This document shows, piece after piece, positions 26,210 to 34,839 of a DNA stretch of 64,000 nt. The notes under the pieces are model-generated. The model made no database searches and was not told the origin of the DNA. It saw only the letters and a list, made by a program, of their open reading frames with translations. How positions within the stretch are numbered: the stretch's first letter is position 1; each line of letters opens with the position of its first letter. The position numbers and the translations under genes were made by a program. The DNA comes from Sulfurivermis sp040755915 (GTDB lineage: Bacteria > Pseudomonadota > Gammaproteobacteria > Thiohalomonadales > Thiohalomonadaceae): the NCBI GenBank assembly GCA_040755915.1, contig JBFLWM010000009.1:1-64000 (forward strand), in the 5' to 3' direction.

Positions 26210-26524
26210 ATGATGCGCAAGACTATCCTGGCCCTGGCCGCCGCCACCCTGCTCGGCGCCGGTTGCGCCACCCAGACGGTGAGCAAACCCGCCGATGCCG
26301 AGTCGGCCGCCGCCGCCATCGCTGCGGCCGAAGCCAGCCGCGCCGCGGCCGCCGCCGTCGGCTACGAGTGGCGCGACACCGCCCAGATGATCGCCGATGC
26401 CCGTAAGGCGGCGGAAGAGAAGGATTTCGACAAGGCCGTGAAGCTGGCCGGGCAGGCAGAACAGCAGGGCCAGGCGGCTGTTGCCCAACACAAGCAGCAG
26501 ATGGACGCGGTCAAGGCACATTGA
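26210..26524 (+). CDS. Small lipoprotein resembling SoxXA-binding proteins
   Basis: 104 residues (or 103 from the second ATG at 26213, which is better spaced from GGAGG). A signal peptide ends in the lipobox LGAGC, so the mature protein is a lipoprotein starting at Cys. An Ala-rich helix follows, then GYEWRDTAQMIADARKAAEE and KDFDKAVKLAGQAEQQG, a pattern I associate with SoxXA-binding proteins of thiosulfate oxidisers, although no sox genes are nearby. It could equally be a general Lpp-like or coiled-coil lipoprotein. It is a single gene, divergent from guaB. Confidence 0.65.
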   Translation: MMRKTILALAAATLLGAGCATQTVSKPADAESAAAAIAAAEASRAAAAAVGYEWRDTAQMIADARKAAEEKDFDKAVKLAGQAEQQGQAAVAQHKQQMDAVKAH

Positions 26525-26560
26525 TCCCGACGCCGAGGCAAGGGCCCGTCGGCCCTTGCC

Positions 26561-27787
26561 TCAGCGGCGAGCCAGCCAGTCCCTTGCCCCCTCCCCGGCC
26601 GCCCGGCCGCTGGCGAAACAGGCGGTCAGCAGATAGCCACCGGTCGGCGCCTCCCAATCCAGCATCTCGCCGGCACAGAACACGCCGGGCAACTCGCGCA
26701 GCATCAAACGTTCATCCAGTGCCTCGAAACGCACGCCCCCGGCACTGCTGATGGCCTCATCGAGGGGGCGTGTGGCACGCAACGGCAGCGGCAGTGCCTT
26801 GAGCGCCGCCGCCAGCCGCGCCGGATCGTGGAGTACCTCCGCCGGGACCAGCTCACGCAGCAGGCTGGCCTTCACCCCGTCGATACCGGCATGGCGGCGC
26901 AGGTGCTTGGCGAGACTGTCGCGTCCACGCGGCCGTGCCAGATCGGCCGCCAGGCGCGCCTGTTCCCGCCCGGGCACCAGATCGAGCAGCAGCACCGCCT
27001 GCCCCTCCGCGGCAATGGCCTCGCGCAGGGGAGCCGACAGGGCATACACCACGCCACCCTCCACGCCGTATTCCGTCACCATCAATTCACCCTGGCGGCG
27101 CTCACCGGCAAAACTGACCACCACCGGCTTCACCGGCTGTCCGGCATGGCGCGTGCGCAGGTGCTCGCTCCAGTCCACCTCAAAACCACAATTGGAGGGC
27201 CGCAGGGGTGCAACCGCGATGCCGCGTCCCTGCAGCAGCGGAACCCAGGCGCCATCGGAGCCGAGCCGCGCCCAGCTGCCGCCGCCCAGCGCCAGCACGA
27301 CGGCGTCCGGCCGCACCAGAACCTCCCCTGACGGTGAGGCAAAACGCAGGGCACCCGCGGCATCCCACCCCAACCAGCGATGGCGCATGTGCAGACGCAC
27401 CCCGGCGCTGCGCAAGCGCTGCAACCAGGCGCGCAGCAGCGGCGCCGCCCTCATGTCGGCGGGAAACACCCGCCCGGAGCTGCCGACGAAGGTGGCGATG
27501 CCGAGGTCGTGGATCCATGCCCGCAGCGCGTCCGGGCCGAACCGGGCCAGCAGGGGGGCAATGTATTCACGGCGGGCGCCGTAGCGATCGATGAAGCGTT
27601 CCAGCGGTTCGGAGTGGGTGATGTTCATGCCGCCCTTGCCGGCCATGAGGAACTTGCGCCCCACCGAGGGCATGGCGTCGTACACGTCCACCTGCACGCC
27701 GGCGGCGGCGAGCACCTCAGCGGCCATCAGGCCGGCAGGGCCTCCGCCGATGACGGCAACGTTCGTGGTGGGAGCTTCAGGCATCAT
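26561..27787 (-). CDS. HI0933/YhiN-type FAD-dependent oxidoreductase
   Basis: 408 residues from the ATG at 27787; the upstream frame runs into the tRNA-Leu terminator and is not likely coding. The Rossmann FAD motif is VAVIGGGPAGLMAAEVLAAA. GRKFLMAGKGGMNITHSE, ALGGGSWARLGSDG and the C-terminal FCAGEMLDWEAPTGGY are the family hallmarks. The physiological substrate of this family (BaiN-like or TIGR03862 flavoproteins) is mostly unknown. It converges on the small lipoprotein gene. Confidence 0.9.
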   Translation of the reverse strand: MMPEAPTTNVAVIGGGPAGLMAAEVLAAAGVQVDVYDAMPSVGRKFLMAGKGGMNITHSEPLERFIDRYGARREYIAPLLARFGPDALRAWIHDLGIATFVGSSGRVFPADMRAAPLLRAWLQRLRSAGVRLHMRHRWLGWDAAGALRFASPSGEVLVRPDAVVLALGGGSWARLGSDGAWVPLLQGRGIAVAPLRPSNCGFEVDWSEHLRTRHAGQPVKPVVVSFAGERRQGELMVTEYGVEGGVVYALSAPLREAIAAEGQAVLLLDLVPGREQARLAADLARPRGRDSLAKHLRRHAGIDGVKASLLRELVPAEVLHDPARLAAALKALPLPLRATRPLDEAISSAGGVRFEALDERLMLRELPGVFCAGEMLDWEAPTGGYLLTACFASGRAAGEGARDWLARR

Positions 27788-27841
27788 GCATTCCGAGAAT
27801 ATCCGCTGCCTCAGGCGCACCGCGCGGGCACGCCGCAAATG

Positions 27842-27875
27842 AAAAAGGGGCTTCCCCTGCGGGAAGCCCCTTTTT
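27842..27875 (-). terminator. Terminator after tRNA-Leu (possibly bidirectional)
   Basis: AAAAAGGGGCTTCCC, a 4-base loop and the exact complement ending in TTTTT. It starts 5 bases past the tRNA-Leu 3' end. Both strands have a U-tract, so it could stop transcription from either side. Confidence 0.88.
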
Positions 27876-27879
27876 GAAT

Positions 27880-27964
27880 TGGTGCCCAGGAGAGGACTCG
27901 AACCTCCACGGTGTTACCCACTAGTACCTGAAACTAGCGCGTCTACCAATTCCGCCACCTGGGC
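27880..27964 (-). tRNA. tRNA-Leu (anticodon CAG)
   Basis: 85 nt on the minus strand with encoded CCA. The acceptor GCCCAGG pairs with CCTGGGC, the discriminator is A, the anticodon loop TTCAGGT gives CAG, and the long variable arm is class II. It decodes CUG, the main leucine codon of this GC-rich genome. Confidence 0.97.
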
Positions 27965-27983
27965 AGGTGCAACGAAGGCGCGC

Positions 27984-28013
27984 ACTTTACCCAAAGCGCC
28001 GGGGGCTTGTCAA
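27984..28013 (-). promoter_or_regulatory. Sigma-70 promoter of tRNA-Leu(CAG)
   Basis: Minus-strand TTGACA (28008-28013, perfect) with an 18-base spacer to TAAAGT (27984-27989), about 20 bases before the tRNA 5' end. Confidence 0.6.
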
Positions 28014-28089
28014 CAAGACGTTCGTGCCCCCGCAAGCCACAAATACCGCGCTCCGGACGAGGCGCGTGCGGCGCCGTGTGTCTCTCCAA

Positions 28090-29400
28090 TCAGTTGAACG
28101 GATGGCGCAACACGATGGTTTCGTTGCGGTCCGGACCGGTGGAGATAATGTCGATGGGCACGCCGGTCACCTCTTCGATGCGCTTGAGGTAGTTGCGTGC
28201 CGCCTGCGGCAGCTTGTCAAACTCCTTCACGCCCACCGTCGATTCCTTCCAGCCCGGCATCTCCTCGTACACCGGCTTGCAGGCACTGAAGGCCTCGGCG
28301 CCGACCGGCGGCGTATTGCGGGCCACACCGTCGCACTCGTAACCGACACACAGGCGGATGGTATCCAGACCGTCCAGCACGTCCAGCTTGGTAATGCACA
28401 GGCCGGTGACCGAGTTGATCTGGTTGGAGCGGCGCAGCGCCACGGCATCGAACCAGCCGCAGCGGCGCGGACGGCCGGTGGTGGAACCGAACTCATGGCC
28501 GCGCTCGGCCATGTAGGCACCGACGGAGTCCATCAGGTCCTTGCCGTCGTACAGCTCGGTGGGGAACGGACCGGCGCCGACGCGGGTGGTGTAGGCCTTG
28601 GTGATGCCCAGCACGTAGTCGAAGTAGCGCGGGCCGACACCGCTGCCGGTGGCGGCACCGCCGGCGGTGGTGTTGGACGAGGTCACGAAGGGATAGGTGC
28701 CGTGATCGATGTCCAGCAGGGCGCCCTGGGCACCCTCGAACATCACGTTCTCGCCGCGCTCGCGGTACTGGTGCAGCATCTCGGTGACGTCGGCCACCAG
28801 CGGACGCAGCTCCTCGGCCATGGCCATGCTCTCGTCCAGCACCTGCTGGAAGTCGACCGGGTCGGCCTTGAAGTAGTGCTGCAGACAGAAGTTGTGGTAG
28901 TCCAGCACCTCGCCCAGCTTGGCGGCGAAGCGTTCGCGGTGGAACAGGTCGCCCAGGCGCAGGCCGCGGCGGGACACCTTGTCCTCGTAGGCCGGACCGA
29001 TGCCGCGGCCGGTGGTACCGATGGCGGACTTGCCGCGGGCACGCTCGCGGGCATGGTCCAGGGCCACATGGTACGGCAGGATCAGGGGGCAGGCCTCGCT
29101 GATGCGCAGGCGCTCGCGGGCCGGCACGCCGTTTTCTTCCAGCATGCGCAGCTCTTCCAGCAGGGCCGAAGGCGACAGCACCACGCCGTTGCCGATGAGG
29201 CACATCACGCCCTCGCGCAGCACACCGGAGGGAATCAGATGGAGCACGGTCTTCTTGCCGTCGATGACCAGGGTATGGCCGGCGTTGTGGCCACCCTGGA
29301 AGCGGGCCACCGCACTGGCGCGATCGGTGAGCAGGTCCACGACCTTGCCCTTGCCTTCGTCACCCCACTGGGTACCGATGATTACGACGTTCTTGCCCAT
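28090..29400 (-). CDS. purA: Adenylosuccinate synthetase
   Basis: 436 residues, standard. The N-terminal GTP-binding loop is GTQWGDEGKGK, followed by GGHNAGHT and FEGAQGALLDIDHGTYPFVT, all invariant in PurA. It condenses IMP with aspartate using GTP, the first step toward AMP, opposite to guaB on the GMP branch. It follows hisZ by 96 bases at the downstream end of the nnr-to-purA superoperon, the same place as in E. coli, except that hisZ is added. Confidence 0.98.
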   Translation of the reverse strand: MGKNVVIIGTQWGDEGKGKVVDLLTDRASAVARFQGGHNAGHTLVIDGKKTVLHLIPSGVLREGVMCLIGNGVVLSPSALLEELRMLEENGVPARERLRISEACPLILPYHVALDHARERARGKSAIGTTGRGIGPAYEDKVSRRGLRLGDLFHRERFAAKLGEVLDYHNFCLQHYFKADPVDFQQVLDESMAMAEELRPLVADVTEMLHQYRERGENVMFEGAQGALLDIDHGTYPFVTSSNTTAGGAATGSGVGPRYFDYVLGITKAYTTRVGAGPFPTELYDGKDLMDSVGAYMAERGHEFGSTTGRPRRCGWFDAVALRRSNQINSVTGLCITKLDVLDGLDTIRLCVGYECDGVARNTPPVGAEAFSACKPVYEEMPGWKESTVGVKEFDKLPQAARNYLKRIEEVTGVPIDIISTGPDRNETIVLRHPFN

Positions 29401-29496
29401 TATTACCCCTAAAGTCCCGCCCGCACGCCTGCTTCCCCGGACGTTGCGGGTGTTGTGATGAATTTGGATTACGGGAAAACTCGAAAACGCGGCCCG

Positions 29497-30678
29497 CTAG
29501 CCCAGCGCCGCCACCTGCCAGTGGCCATCGCGCAGTACAAGCTGGCGGTCACACCCCATCGCCGCCGCATCGCCCTGTTGCCCCGGCAGGGCACAGACCA
29601 CCCGTTCGCCGCGCGCGCGCAGTTCATCCACCTGCCGCACCAGCGCCGGGTCGTCGGCGCAGGGCGCAAAGATACCACGAACCCCCGGCAGGGTGGCAGT
29701 GGACAGGGCCAGCAGGGTCTTGAGGTCGGCGGAAAAGCCGGTGGCGGCACGGGCACGGCCGAACACCCGGCCGATGTCGTCGTAGCGCCCGCCCTGGGCC
29801 AGGGCCTGACCACTGCCCGGGGCATAGGCGGCGAACACCGCGCCGGTGTGATAGTGGTAACCGCGCAGTTCGGCCAGATCGAAGTGCAGCGGCACACCCG
29901 GCAGGGTGCGGTGCACCGCCGCGGCGATGGCCGCCAGATTGTCCAGGGCGGCGTGCACCTCGGCGCCGGCACCGGCCAGCACGGTACGCGCCGTTGCCAA
30001 GGCCTCCTCACCGCCGTTGAGGTCGGCCAGTTGCAGCAGCATGCCGCGCATGGCGTCGTCCAGTTCCAGGCCAGCCAGCAAGGCCGCGATGTCCGGGCGT
30101 GACTTGCGCTGCAGGGCATCGAACAGCTGCGCCTCCTGGGCCGGTGTCAGGCCCGCCTGACGGGCCAGGCCGCGGAAGATACCGACGTGGCCGAGGTCGA
30201 GATAGAGCTGGTCGAGACCGGCGGCGTGCAGGGTCGCCAGCATCAGGCGCAGCACCTCCACATCGCTCTCGATGCCGGCGTGGCCGTACAACTCGGCGCC
30301 CACCTGCAACGGGCTGCGGCTGCCGCCGTGTCCTTCCGGCCGGGTACGCAGCACGGTGCCCAGATAGCACAGACGGGTCGGTGTCACGCGCTTCAGATGG
30401 TGGGCGTCGATGCGCGCCACCTGCGGCGTCATGTCGGCACGCACGCCCATCATGCGGCCGCTCAGCTGATCGGTCAGCTTGAAGGTCTGCAGATCGAGGT
30501 CATTGCCGGTACCGACGAGCAGTGAATCCAGATATTCAATGAAAGGAGGCAGTACCAGCTCGTAGCCCCAGGCGCTGAACAGATCGAGCAGACGGCGGCG
30601 CAACAGCTCCAGCCGCCAGGCCCCCTCGGGCAGCACTTCCTCGATGCCTTCCGGCAATAACCAGCGTTCGTTTTCCAT
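29497..30678 (-). CDS. hisZ: ATP phosphoribosyltransferase regulatory subunit HisZ
   Basis: 393 residues. It is a histidyl-tRNA synthetase-like paralogue without the anticodon domain: LLPEGIEEVLPEGAWRLE at the start, the class II motif 2 region (TRLCYLGTVLRTRPEG) and GRYDDIGRVFG. HisZ lets the short form of HisG (HisGS) function and respond to histidine, so the genome should encode a short HisG; hisG is not in the window. The start overlaps the stop of the DUF2065 gene by one base. The hisZ-purA pairing is common in gammaproteobacteria with HisGS. Confidence 0.95.
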   Translation of the reverse strand: MENERWLLPEGIEEVLPEGAWRLELLRRRLLDLFSAWGYELVLPPFIEYLDSLLVGTGNDLDLQTFKLTDQLSGRMMGVRADMTPQVARIDAHHLKRVTPTRLCYLGTVLRTRPEGHGGSRSPLQVGAELYGHAGIESDVEVLRLMLATLHAAGLDQLYLDLGHVGIFRGLARQAGLTPAQEAQLFDALQRKSRPDIAALLAGLELDDAMRGMLLQLADLNGGEEALATARTVLAGAGAEVHAALDNLAAIAAAVHRTLPGVPLHFDLAELRGYHYHTGAVFAAYAPGSGQALAQGGRYDDIGRVFGRARAATGFSADLKTLLALSTATLPGVRGIFAPCADDPALVRQVDELRARGERVVCALPGQQGDAAAMGCDRQLVLRDGHWQVAALG

Positions 30679-30866
30679 CAGTGTTTCAACCAGTAGACCA
30701 GTACCGCCCCCACCACCATCAACACCAGACCTGCGGTGCGGATGGAGCGGTCATCCAGTTGGGCCAGCCCCAACATGGCCTTGCGGTAATTGCGCGGCGA
30801 CAATGCAGGCAGCACCCCTTCCAGCACCAGCAACAAAGCCAGCGCCACCCACAGATCAGACCACAT
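30678..30866 (-). CDS. yjeT: DUF2065 (YjeT-like) small membrane protein
   Basis: 62 residues from ATG 30866, preferred over the ATG at 30881 because GGGG lies 7 bases upstream and this matches the usual family length. Two membrane segments (LWVALALLLVLEGVLPAL and TAGLVLMVVGAVLVYWL) flank the conserved SPRNYRKAML turn. Function is unknown; the gene always follows hflC in this superoperon. It overlaps hisZ by one base. Confidence 0.92.
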   Translation of the reverse strand: MWSDLWVALALLLVLEGVLPALSPRNYRKAMLGLAQLDDRSIRTAGLVLMVVGAVLVYWLKH

Positions 30867-30885
30867 CACGATACCCCACAAAAAA

Positions 30886-30909
30886 ACCGGGTGGCTTCCG
30901 CCACCCGGT
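30886..30909 (-). terminator. Rho-independent terminator after hflC
   Basis: A 10-bp GC stem (ACCGGGTGGC) with loop GGAA, followed on the minus strand by seven T. It starts 15 bases after the hflC stop and precedes the DUF2065 gene, so distal yjeT-hisZ-purA expression would need read-through or another promoter. Confidence 0.85.
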
Positions 30910-30923
30910 AGGTTGCTGCCCTG

Positions 30924-31796
30924 TTACTTGCGTGTACCCGTCGCGTTGTTGAAGTACTGGAAGAACTCCGCACTGGGATCCACCACCAGCATGTCCTGCT
31001 GCTTGCTGAAGGTGTTGCGGTAGGCATCCAGACTGCGATACAGGGCATAGAATTCGGCGTTACGGCCAAAGGCCTTGGCGTAAATCTCCGCCGCCCGGCC
31101 GTCACCCTCACCGCGCGTGCGCTCGGCATCACGATAGGCCTCCGCCAGGATCACGGTACGCTGGCGATCGGCATCGGCACGGATGCGTTCCGCCGCCTCG
31201 GCACCGCGCGAGCGCAGGTCCTTGGCCACACGGGAGCGTTCCGCCTCCATACGATGGTATACCGAGCTGGAAACCTCGGCCGGCAGCTCGATGCGCTTGA
31301 TGCGCACGTCCACCACCTCGATGCCGAACTGCCTGGCCTGTTCGCTCATCTGGCTGGTAATGATGTTCATGATCTCGGAGCGCTCGCCGGAGATGGCCTC
31401 CTGCATGGTGCGCTTGCCGAACTCGCTGCGCAGACCGTCCTTGATCACCTGCGCCAGGCGCATGGCGGCCTGTTGTTCGTCACCGCGCATGGTCAGGTAA
31501 TAGGTAGCGACATCGCTCACCCGCCACTTGATGAAGGAGTCGACGATGACGTTCTTCTTTTCCTGGGTCAGGTAACGCTCGGAATCCACTTCCAGAGTCA
31601 GGATGCGCTTGTCGAAGAAGCGCACGTTGTTGATGAACGGGATCTTGAAATACAGGCCCGGGGTGTAGTCGGCACGGACGAATTCACCCAGACGGAACTT
31701 GATCGCCAGTTCACGCTCGTTGACCACGAAGACCGACATGGAGCCCAGCCAAGCCAAAGCCAGCAGGGCAATCAGGGACAGCATTCCGCGCGACAT
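30924..31796 (-). CDS. hflC: Protease modulator HflC
   Basis: 290 residues. An N-terminal membrane anchor (LIALLALAWLGSMSVFVVNE) is followed by an SPFH/Band-7 domain (ELAIKFRLGEFVRADYTPGL onward) and a helical region (MEAERSRVAKDLRSRGAEAA). With HflK it forms a large periplasm-facing cage around FtsH and tunes membrane-protein degradation. It overlaps the hflK stop by one base, so the two are made together. Confidence 0.97.
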   Translation of the reverse strand: MSRGMLSLIALLALAWLGSMSVFVVNERELAIKFRLGEFVRADYTPGLYFKIPFINNVRFFDKRILTLEVDSERYLTQEKKNVIVDSFIKWRVSDVATYYLTMRGDEQQAAMRLAQVIKDGLRSEFGKRTMQEAISGERSEIMNIITSQMSEQARQFGIEVVDVRIKRIELPAEVSSSVYHRMEAERSRVAKDLRSRGAEAAERIRADADRQRTVILAEAYRDAERTRGEGDGRAAEIYAKAFGRNAEFYALYRSLDAYRNTFSKQQDMLVVDPSAEFFQYFNNATGTRK

Positions 31797-32950
31797 TATC
31801 GCACCTCCCGTTGACGCAGATTGTCACGCAGACGGACGTCTGCACGCGGCTGTTGTGCCGGCGCAGCCGGCACCGTGCCGAGCATATCGCCGGTACCCAT
31901 GGAGCCCAGCGGCGTCTCGCGCTGCATCAGTTTGTCCAGGGGCAGATAGAGCAGGTTGTTGCCGCCCTTGGTATCCACCAACACCTTGCTGCTCTGCGCC
32001 AGAACCGACTCCATCGCATCCAGATAGAGGCGCTTGCGGGTCACGGCCGGGGCCTTTTCGTACTGCGCCAGTACGCTGAGGAAGCGTGCCGACTCACCTT
32101 CCGCCTGCGCAATCACCTGATCACGGTAGGCATTGGCCTCCTCGATCAGGCGCGCCGCCTGACCGCGGGCCTTGGGCAGGACATCGTTGGCATAGGCCTC
32201 GGCCTCGTTCTTCAGGCGCTGCTCGTCCTCACGCGCCTTGACCGCATCGGCAAAGGCCCCCTGCACCTGCTCCGGCGCCTGGGCATCCTGCATATTGAGG
32301 TTGACCACGGTCAGACCGGCGCGGTAGCGATCGAGGATCTCCTGTACCAGGGTCTTGATGCGATCCACCACGTCGGCACGACCGCCGGTGATGACGAAAT
32401 CCATCTCGCTCTGGCCGATCACCTCACGCACGGCGCTTTCCGTCGCCTCGCGCAGGGTCTGATCCGGGTCGCGCACGTTGAACAGATAGTCGCGCGCATC
32501 CTTTACCTGGTACTGCACAGTGAACTTGACGTCGATGATGTTCTCATCCTGGGTCAACATCAGCGCCTCGTCGGCACGGCGCCCCAGCTCGATGGAGCGC
32601 ACACTGGAGATATCCACCTTCTCCACCGTCTGGATGAAACGCGGGAACCAGTTGAGGCCCGGCATGGTGGTCGCCTTATAGGCGCCGAATTGCATCACCA
32701 CGCCACGCTGGGTGGCATCGACGATATAGATACCGGACAGTGCCCACAGGGCCACGGCCAGCACCAATACCAGACCGGCCGAGCCGGCAGAAGCGCCGCC
32801 ACCGTTGCGGCCGCGCCCCTGACCGAACAGGCCGCCGAATTTGTCCTGCAGCTTGCGCACCACCTCGTCGAGGTCCGGCGGTCCCTGCTCGCTGTTGCGG
32901 CCGCCCCAGGGGTCCTTGCCCCCGGAATTACCCGGTTCGTTCCACGCCAT
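31796..32950 (-). CDS. hflK: Protease modulator HflK
   Basis: 384 residues. The N-terminus is glycine-rich and polar (GNSGGKDPWGGRN), then a membrane segment (about 56-76, GLVLVLAVALWALSGIYIV), an SPFH domain (GVVMQFGAYKATTMPGL) and a long coiled coil (VKAREDEQRLKNEAEAYAND). It pairs with HflC to restrain FtsH. It is the third of the hfq-hflX-hflK-hflC set, 48 bases after hflX. Confidence 0.97.
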   Translation of the reverse strand: MAWNEPGNSGGKDPWGGRNSEQGPPDLDEVVRKLQDKFGGLFGQGRGRNGGGASAGSAGLVLVLAVALWALSGIYIVDATQRGVVMQFGAYKATTMPGLNWFPRFIQTVEKVDISSVRSIELGRRADEALMLTQDENIIDVKFTVQYQVKDARDYLFNVRDPDQTLREATESAVREVIGQSEMDFVITGGRADVVDRIKTLVQEILDRYRAGLTVVNLNMQDAQAPEQVQGAFADAVKAREDEQRLKNEAEAYANDVLPKARGQAARLIEEANAYRDQVIAQAEGESARFLSVLAQYEKAPAVTRKRLYLDAMESVLAQSSKVLVDTKGGNNLLYLPLDKLMQRETPLGSMGTGDMLGTVPAAPAQQPRADVRLRDNLRQREVR

Positions 32951-32998
32951 GAGTATCAGTACCTGTTGTTTTCGTTAACACCATACAGAGGGCGAAGT

Positions 32999-34294
32999 TT
33001 AGCCCTCTGTCTGCAAGGGGGGCAACAATGGAGCGAAATCCTGCTGCTTGTGCAGCTGCGCCAGATCGTGTGCCTTGATCTCCACATCCAGCAACCACGC
33101 ACCGCTGTCCTCCACCTGCTCGCCTTGTACCGCCTCGATGGCATACAGGGCGGCGCGCAGGCGGCCGGCACCGGGCGGCAGGCACAACCGTGCACGCACG
33201 GTCGCCGTACGGAAGAAATCGGCAATGGCCTGCAGCAAAAGTTCCACACCGGCGCCGCTGACTGCGGAAAGATGCACGCGCAGCGGCCGTCCCTCGCTGT
33301 CGCGCTCCAGTTGCGGCTGGCCATGCTCCAGCAGGTCGATCTTGTTGTACACCTCCAGCTGCGGCACCTCGCCGGCACCGATCTCCTCCAGTACCGCCCG
33401 CACCTGCTCGATCTTCGCCTGCCGCTCCGGATCCTGCACATCGATGACGTGCAGCAGCAGATCGGCATCGCGGGTCTCCTGCAGGGTGGAGCGGAAGGCG
33501 GCGACCAGGTCATGGGGCAGATGACGGATGAAGCCGACGGTGTCCGCCAGCACGATGCCCGTCCCGCCGGGCAGGTCCACCCGGCGCAGGGTCGGGTCGA
33601 GGGTGGCGAACAGCTGATCGGCGGCATACACGCCCGCCGCGGTCAGGCGGTTGAACAGGGTGGACTTGCCGGCATTGGTGTAGCCCACCAGCGAAACGGT
33701 GGGCAGCTCGGCCCGTTTGCGCGCCCGCCGCCCCTGCTCGCGCTGGCGGTCGACCTTTTCCAGCCGCTTCTGCAGCTGGCGGATGCGATCGGCCAGCAGG
33801 CGACGGTCGGTTTCCAGCTGGGTTTCGCCGGGACCGCGCAGACCGATACCCCCCTTCTGCCGTTCCAGATGGGTCCAGCCGCGCACCAGGCGGGTAGACA
33901 GGTGGCGCAGCTGCGCCAGCTCCACCTGCAGCTTGCCTTCATGGGAACGGGCGCGCTGGGCGAAGATATCCAGAATGAGGCCGGTGCGATCCAGCACGCG
34001 GCATTGCAGCAGGCGCTCCAGGTTGCGTTCCTGCGCCGGTGTCAGGGCATGGTTGAACAACACCAGCTCGGCCTGATGGGCCAGCACCGCCTCGCGCACC
34101 TCCTCGGCCTTGCCGCTGCCGATGAACAGCTTGGCGTCGGGGCTACGGCGAGTGCCGGTGACGATGGCCACCGGCTGGGCGCCGGCGGACACCGCCAGCT
34201 CCTCGATTTCCAGCAAGTCTTCCTTGTCGCCTTCCTGCGGCAGCTCCAGGTGGACCAGGACCGCGCGCTCGCCGCTCTTTGGCCGCTCAAACAC
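32999..34294 (-). CDS. hflX: GTPase HflX
   Basis: 431 residues from a GTG at 34294, which gives the usual start (M)FERPKSGERAVLVHLELP; the open frame continues to 34363 without family similarity. An N-terminal HflX domain and coiled coil (RRLLADRIRQLQKRLEKVD) precede the G domain, with G1 GYTNAGKSTLFN, G3 DTVGFIRHLP and G4 NKID. HflX splits stalled 70S ribosomes, notably after heat stress. Confidence 0.95.
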   Translation of the reverse strand: MFERPKSGERAVLVHLELPQEGDKEDLLEIEELAVSAGAQPVAIVTGTRRSPDAKLFIGSGKAEEVREAVLAHQAELVLFNHALTPAQERNLERLLQCRVLDRTGLILDIFAQRARSHEGKLQVELAQLRHLSTRLVRGWTHLERQKGGIGLRGPGETQLETDRRLLADRIRQLQKRLEKVDRQREQGRRARKRAELPTVSLVGYTNAGKSTLFNRLTAAGVYAADQLFATLDPTLRRVDLPGGTGIVLADTVGFIRHLPHDLVAAFRSTLQETRDADLLLHVIDVQDPERQAKIEQVRAVLEEIGAGEVPQLEVYNKIDLLEHGQPQLERDSEGRPLRVHLSAVSGAGVELLLQAIADFFRTATVRARLCLPPGAGRLRAALYAIEAVQGEQVEDSGAWLLDVEIKAHDLAQLHKQQDFAPLLPPLQTEG

Positions 34295-34457
34295 GGATGG
34301 CACCCCGTTGCGGGCCTGCTGCCGGGACGAAAGGGAATACGGCACCGCCGCAGCGCTGCACACACGGAAGAATCATGGTCATAGGTAATGCCGTGCCGGA
34401 CTCACGTCCGGCCGGTGGTTCCTCGGTGTATTCAGTACCTCGGAGGCGCCGTTCAAA

Positions 34458-34721
34458 TTACATGCGATTGCCGGGTTCGGCGACCGCAGGCATGTCATCC
34501 GGACCCAGGTTCAGCTTGACGTTGCGCGCCGGCACCACGGTGGAAATAGCGTGCTTGTATACCATCTGGCTGACGGAGTTTTTCAGCAGCACGACAAACT
34601 GGTCGAAGGATTCAATCTGGCCTTGCAACTTGATTCCGTTCACCAGGTAGATGGAGACAGGGATACGCTCCTTGCGCAGGGCGTTCAGATACGGATCCTG
34701 CAGGGCTTGCCCTTTACTCAT
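34458..34721 (-). CDS. hfq: RNA chaperone Hfq
   Basis: 87 residues, a typical gammaproteobacterial Hfq. Sm1 is QDPYLNALRKERIPVSIYLV with the following KLQGQIESFDQFVVLL, and Sm2 includes the invariant YKHAIST. The hexamer pairs small RNAs with mRNAs. The ribosome site AAAGGAGA is 7-8 bases upstream. It is 163 bases before hflX and downstream of miaA, and a separate extended -10 lies in the gap after miaA. Confidence 0.98.
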   Translation of the reverse strand: MSKGQALQDPYLNALRKERIPVSIYLVNGIKLQGQIESFDQFVVLLKNSVSQMVYKHAISTVVPARNVKLNLGPDDMPAVAEPGNRM

Positions 34722-34817
34722 GGTGTTTCTCCTTTATTGTTATCCGCAACATGCGGTTTGGCGGCCAAAGTCGGCCAAGTATCCCATTGTTTAAGTGAGA
34801 CTTCCCTGTTCGGGCGC

Positions 34818-34826
34818 AGTGTAGCA
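34818..34826 (-). promoter_or_regulatory. Candidate extended -10 promoter for hfq
   Basis: Minus-strand TGCTACACT, an extended -10 (TGnTAnAnT pattern), just past the miaA stop and about 95 bases before the hfq ATG. E. coli also has promoters near hfq at the end of miaA, so the position is reasonable. The -35 is poor. Confidence 0.4.
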
Positions 34827-34839
34827 CAGGCCCGGAATG

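Noticed and set aside
31811..34384. 857-residue open frame antisense to hflK and hflX
   Set aside because: It covers conserved genes on the other strand, and its His/Gln/Leu-rich composition is typical of a shadow frame.
34395..34412. Hairpin GCCGGAC-TCAC-GTCCGGC between hfq and hflX
   Set aside because: Stable stem but no U-tract on either strand, so it is not called a terminator.
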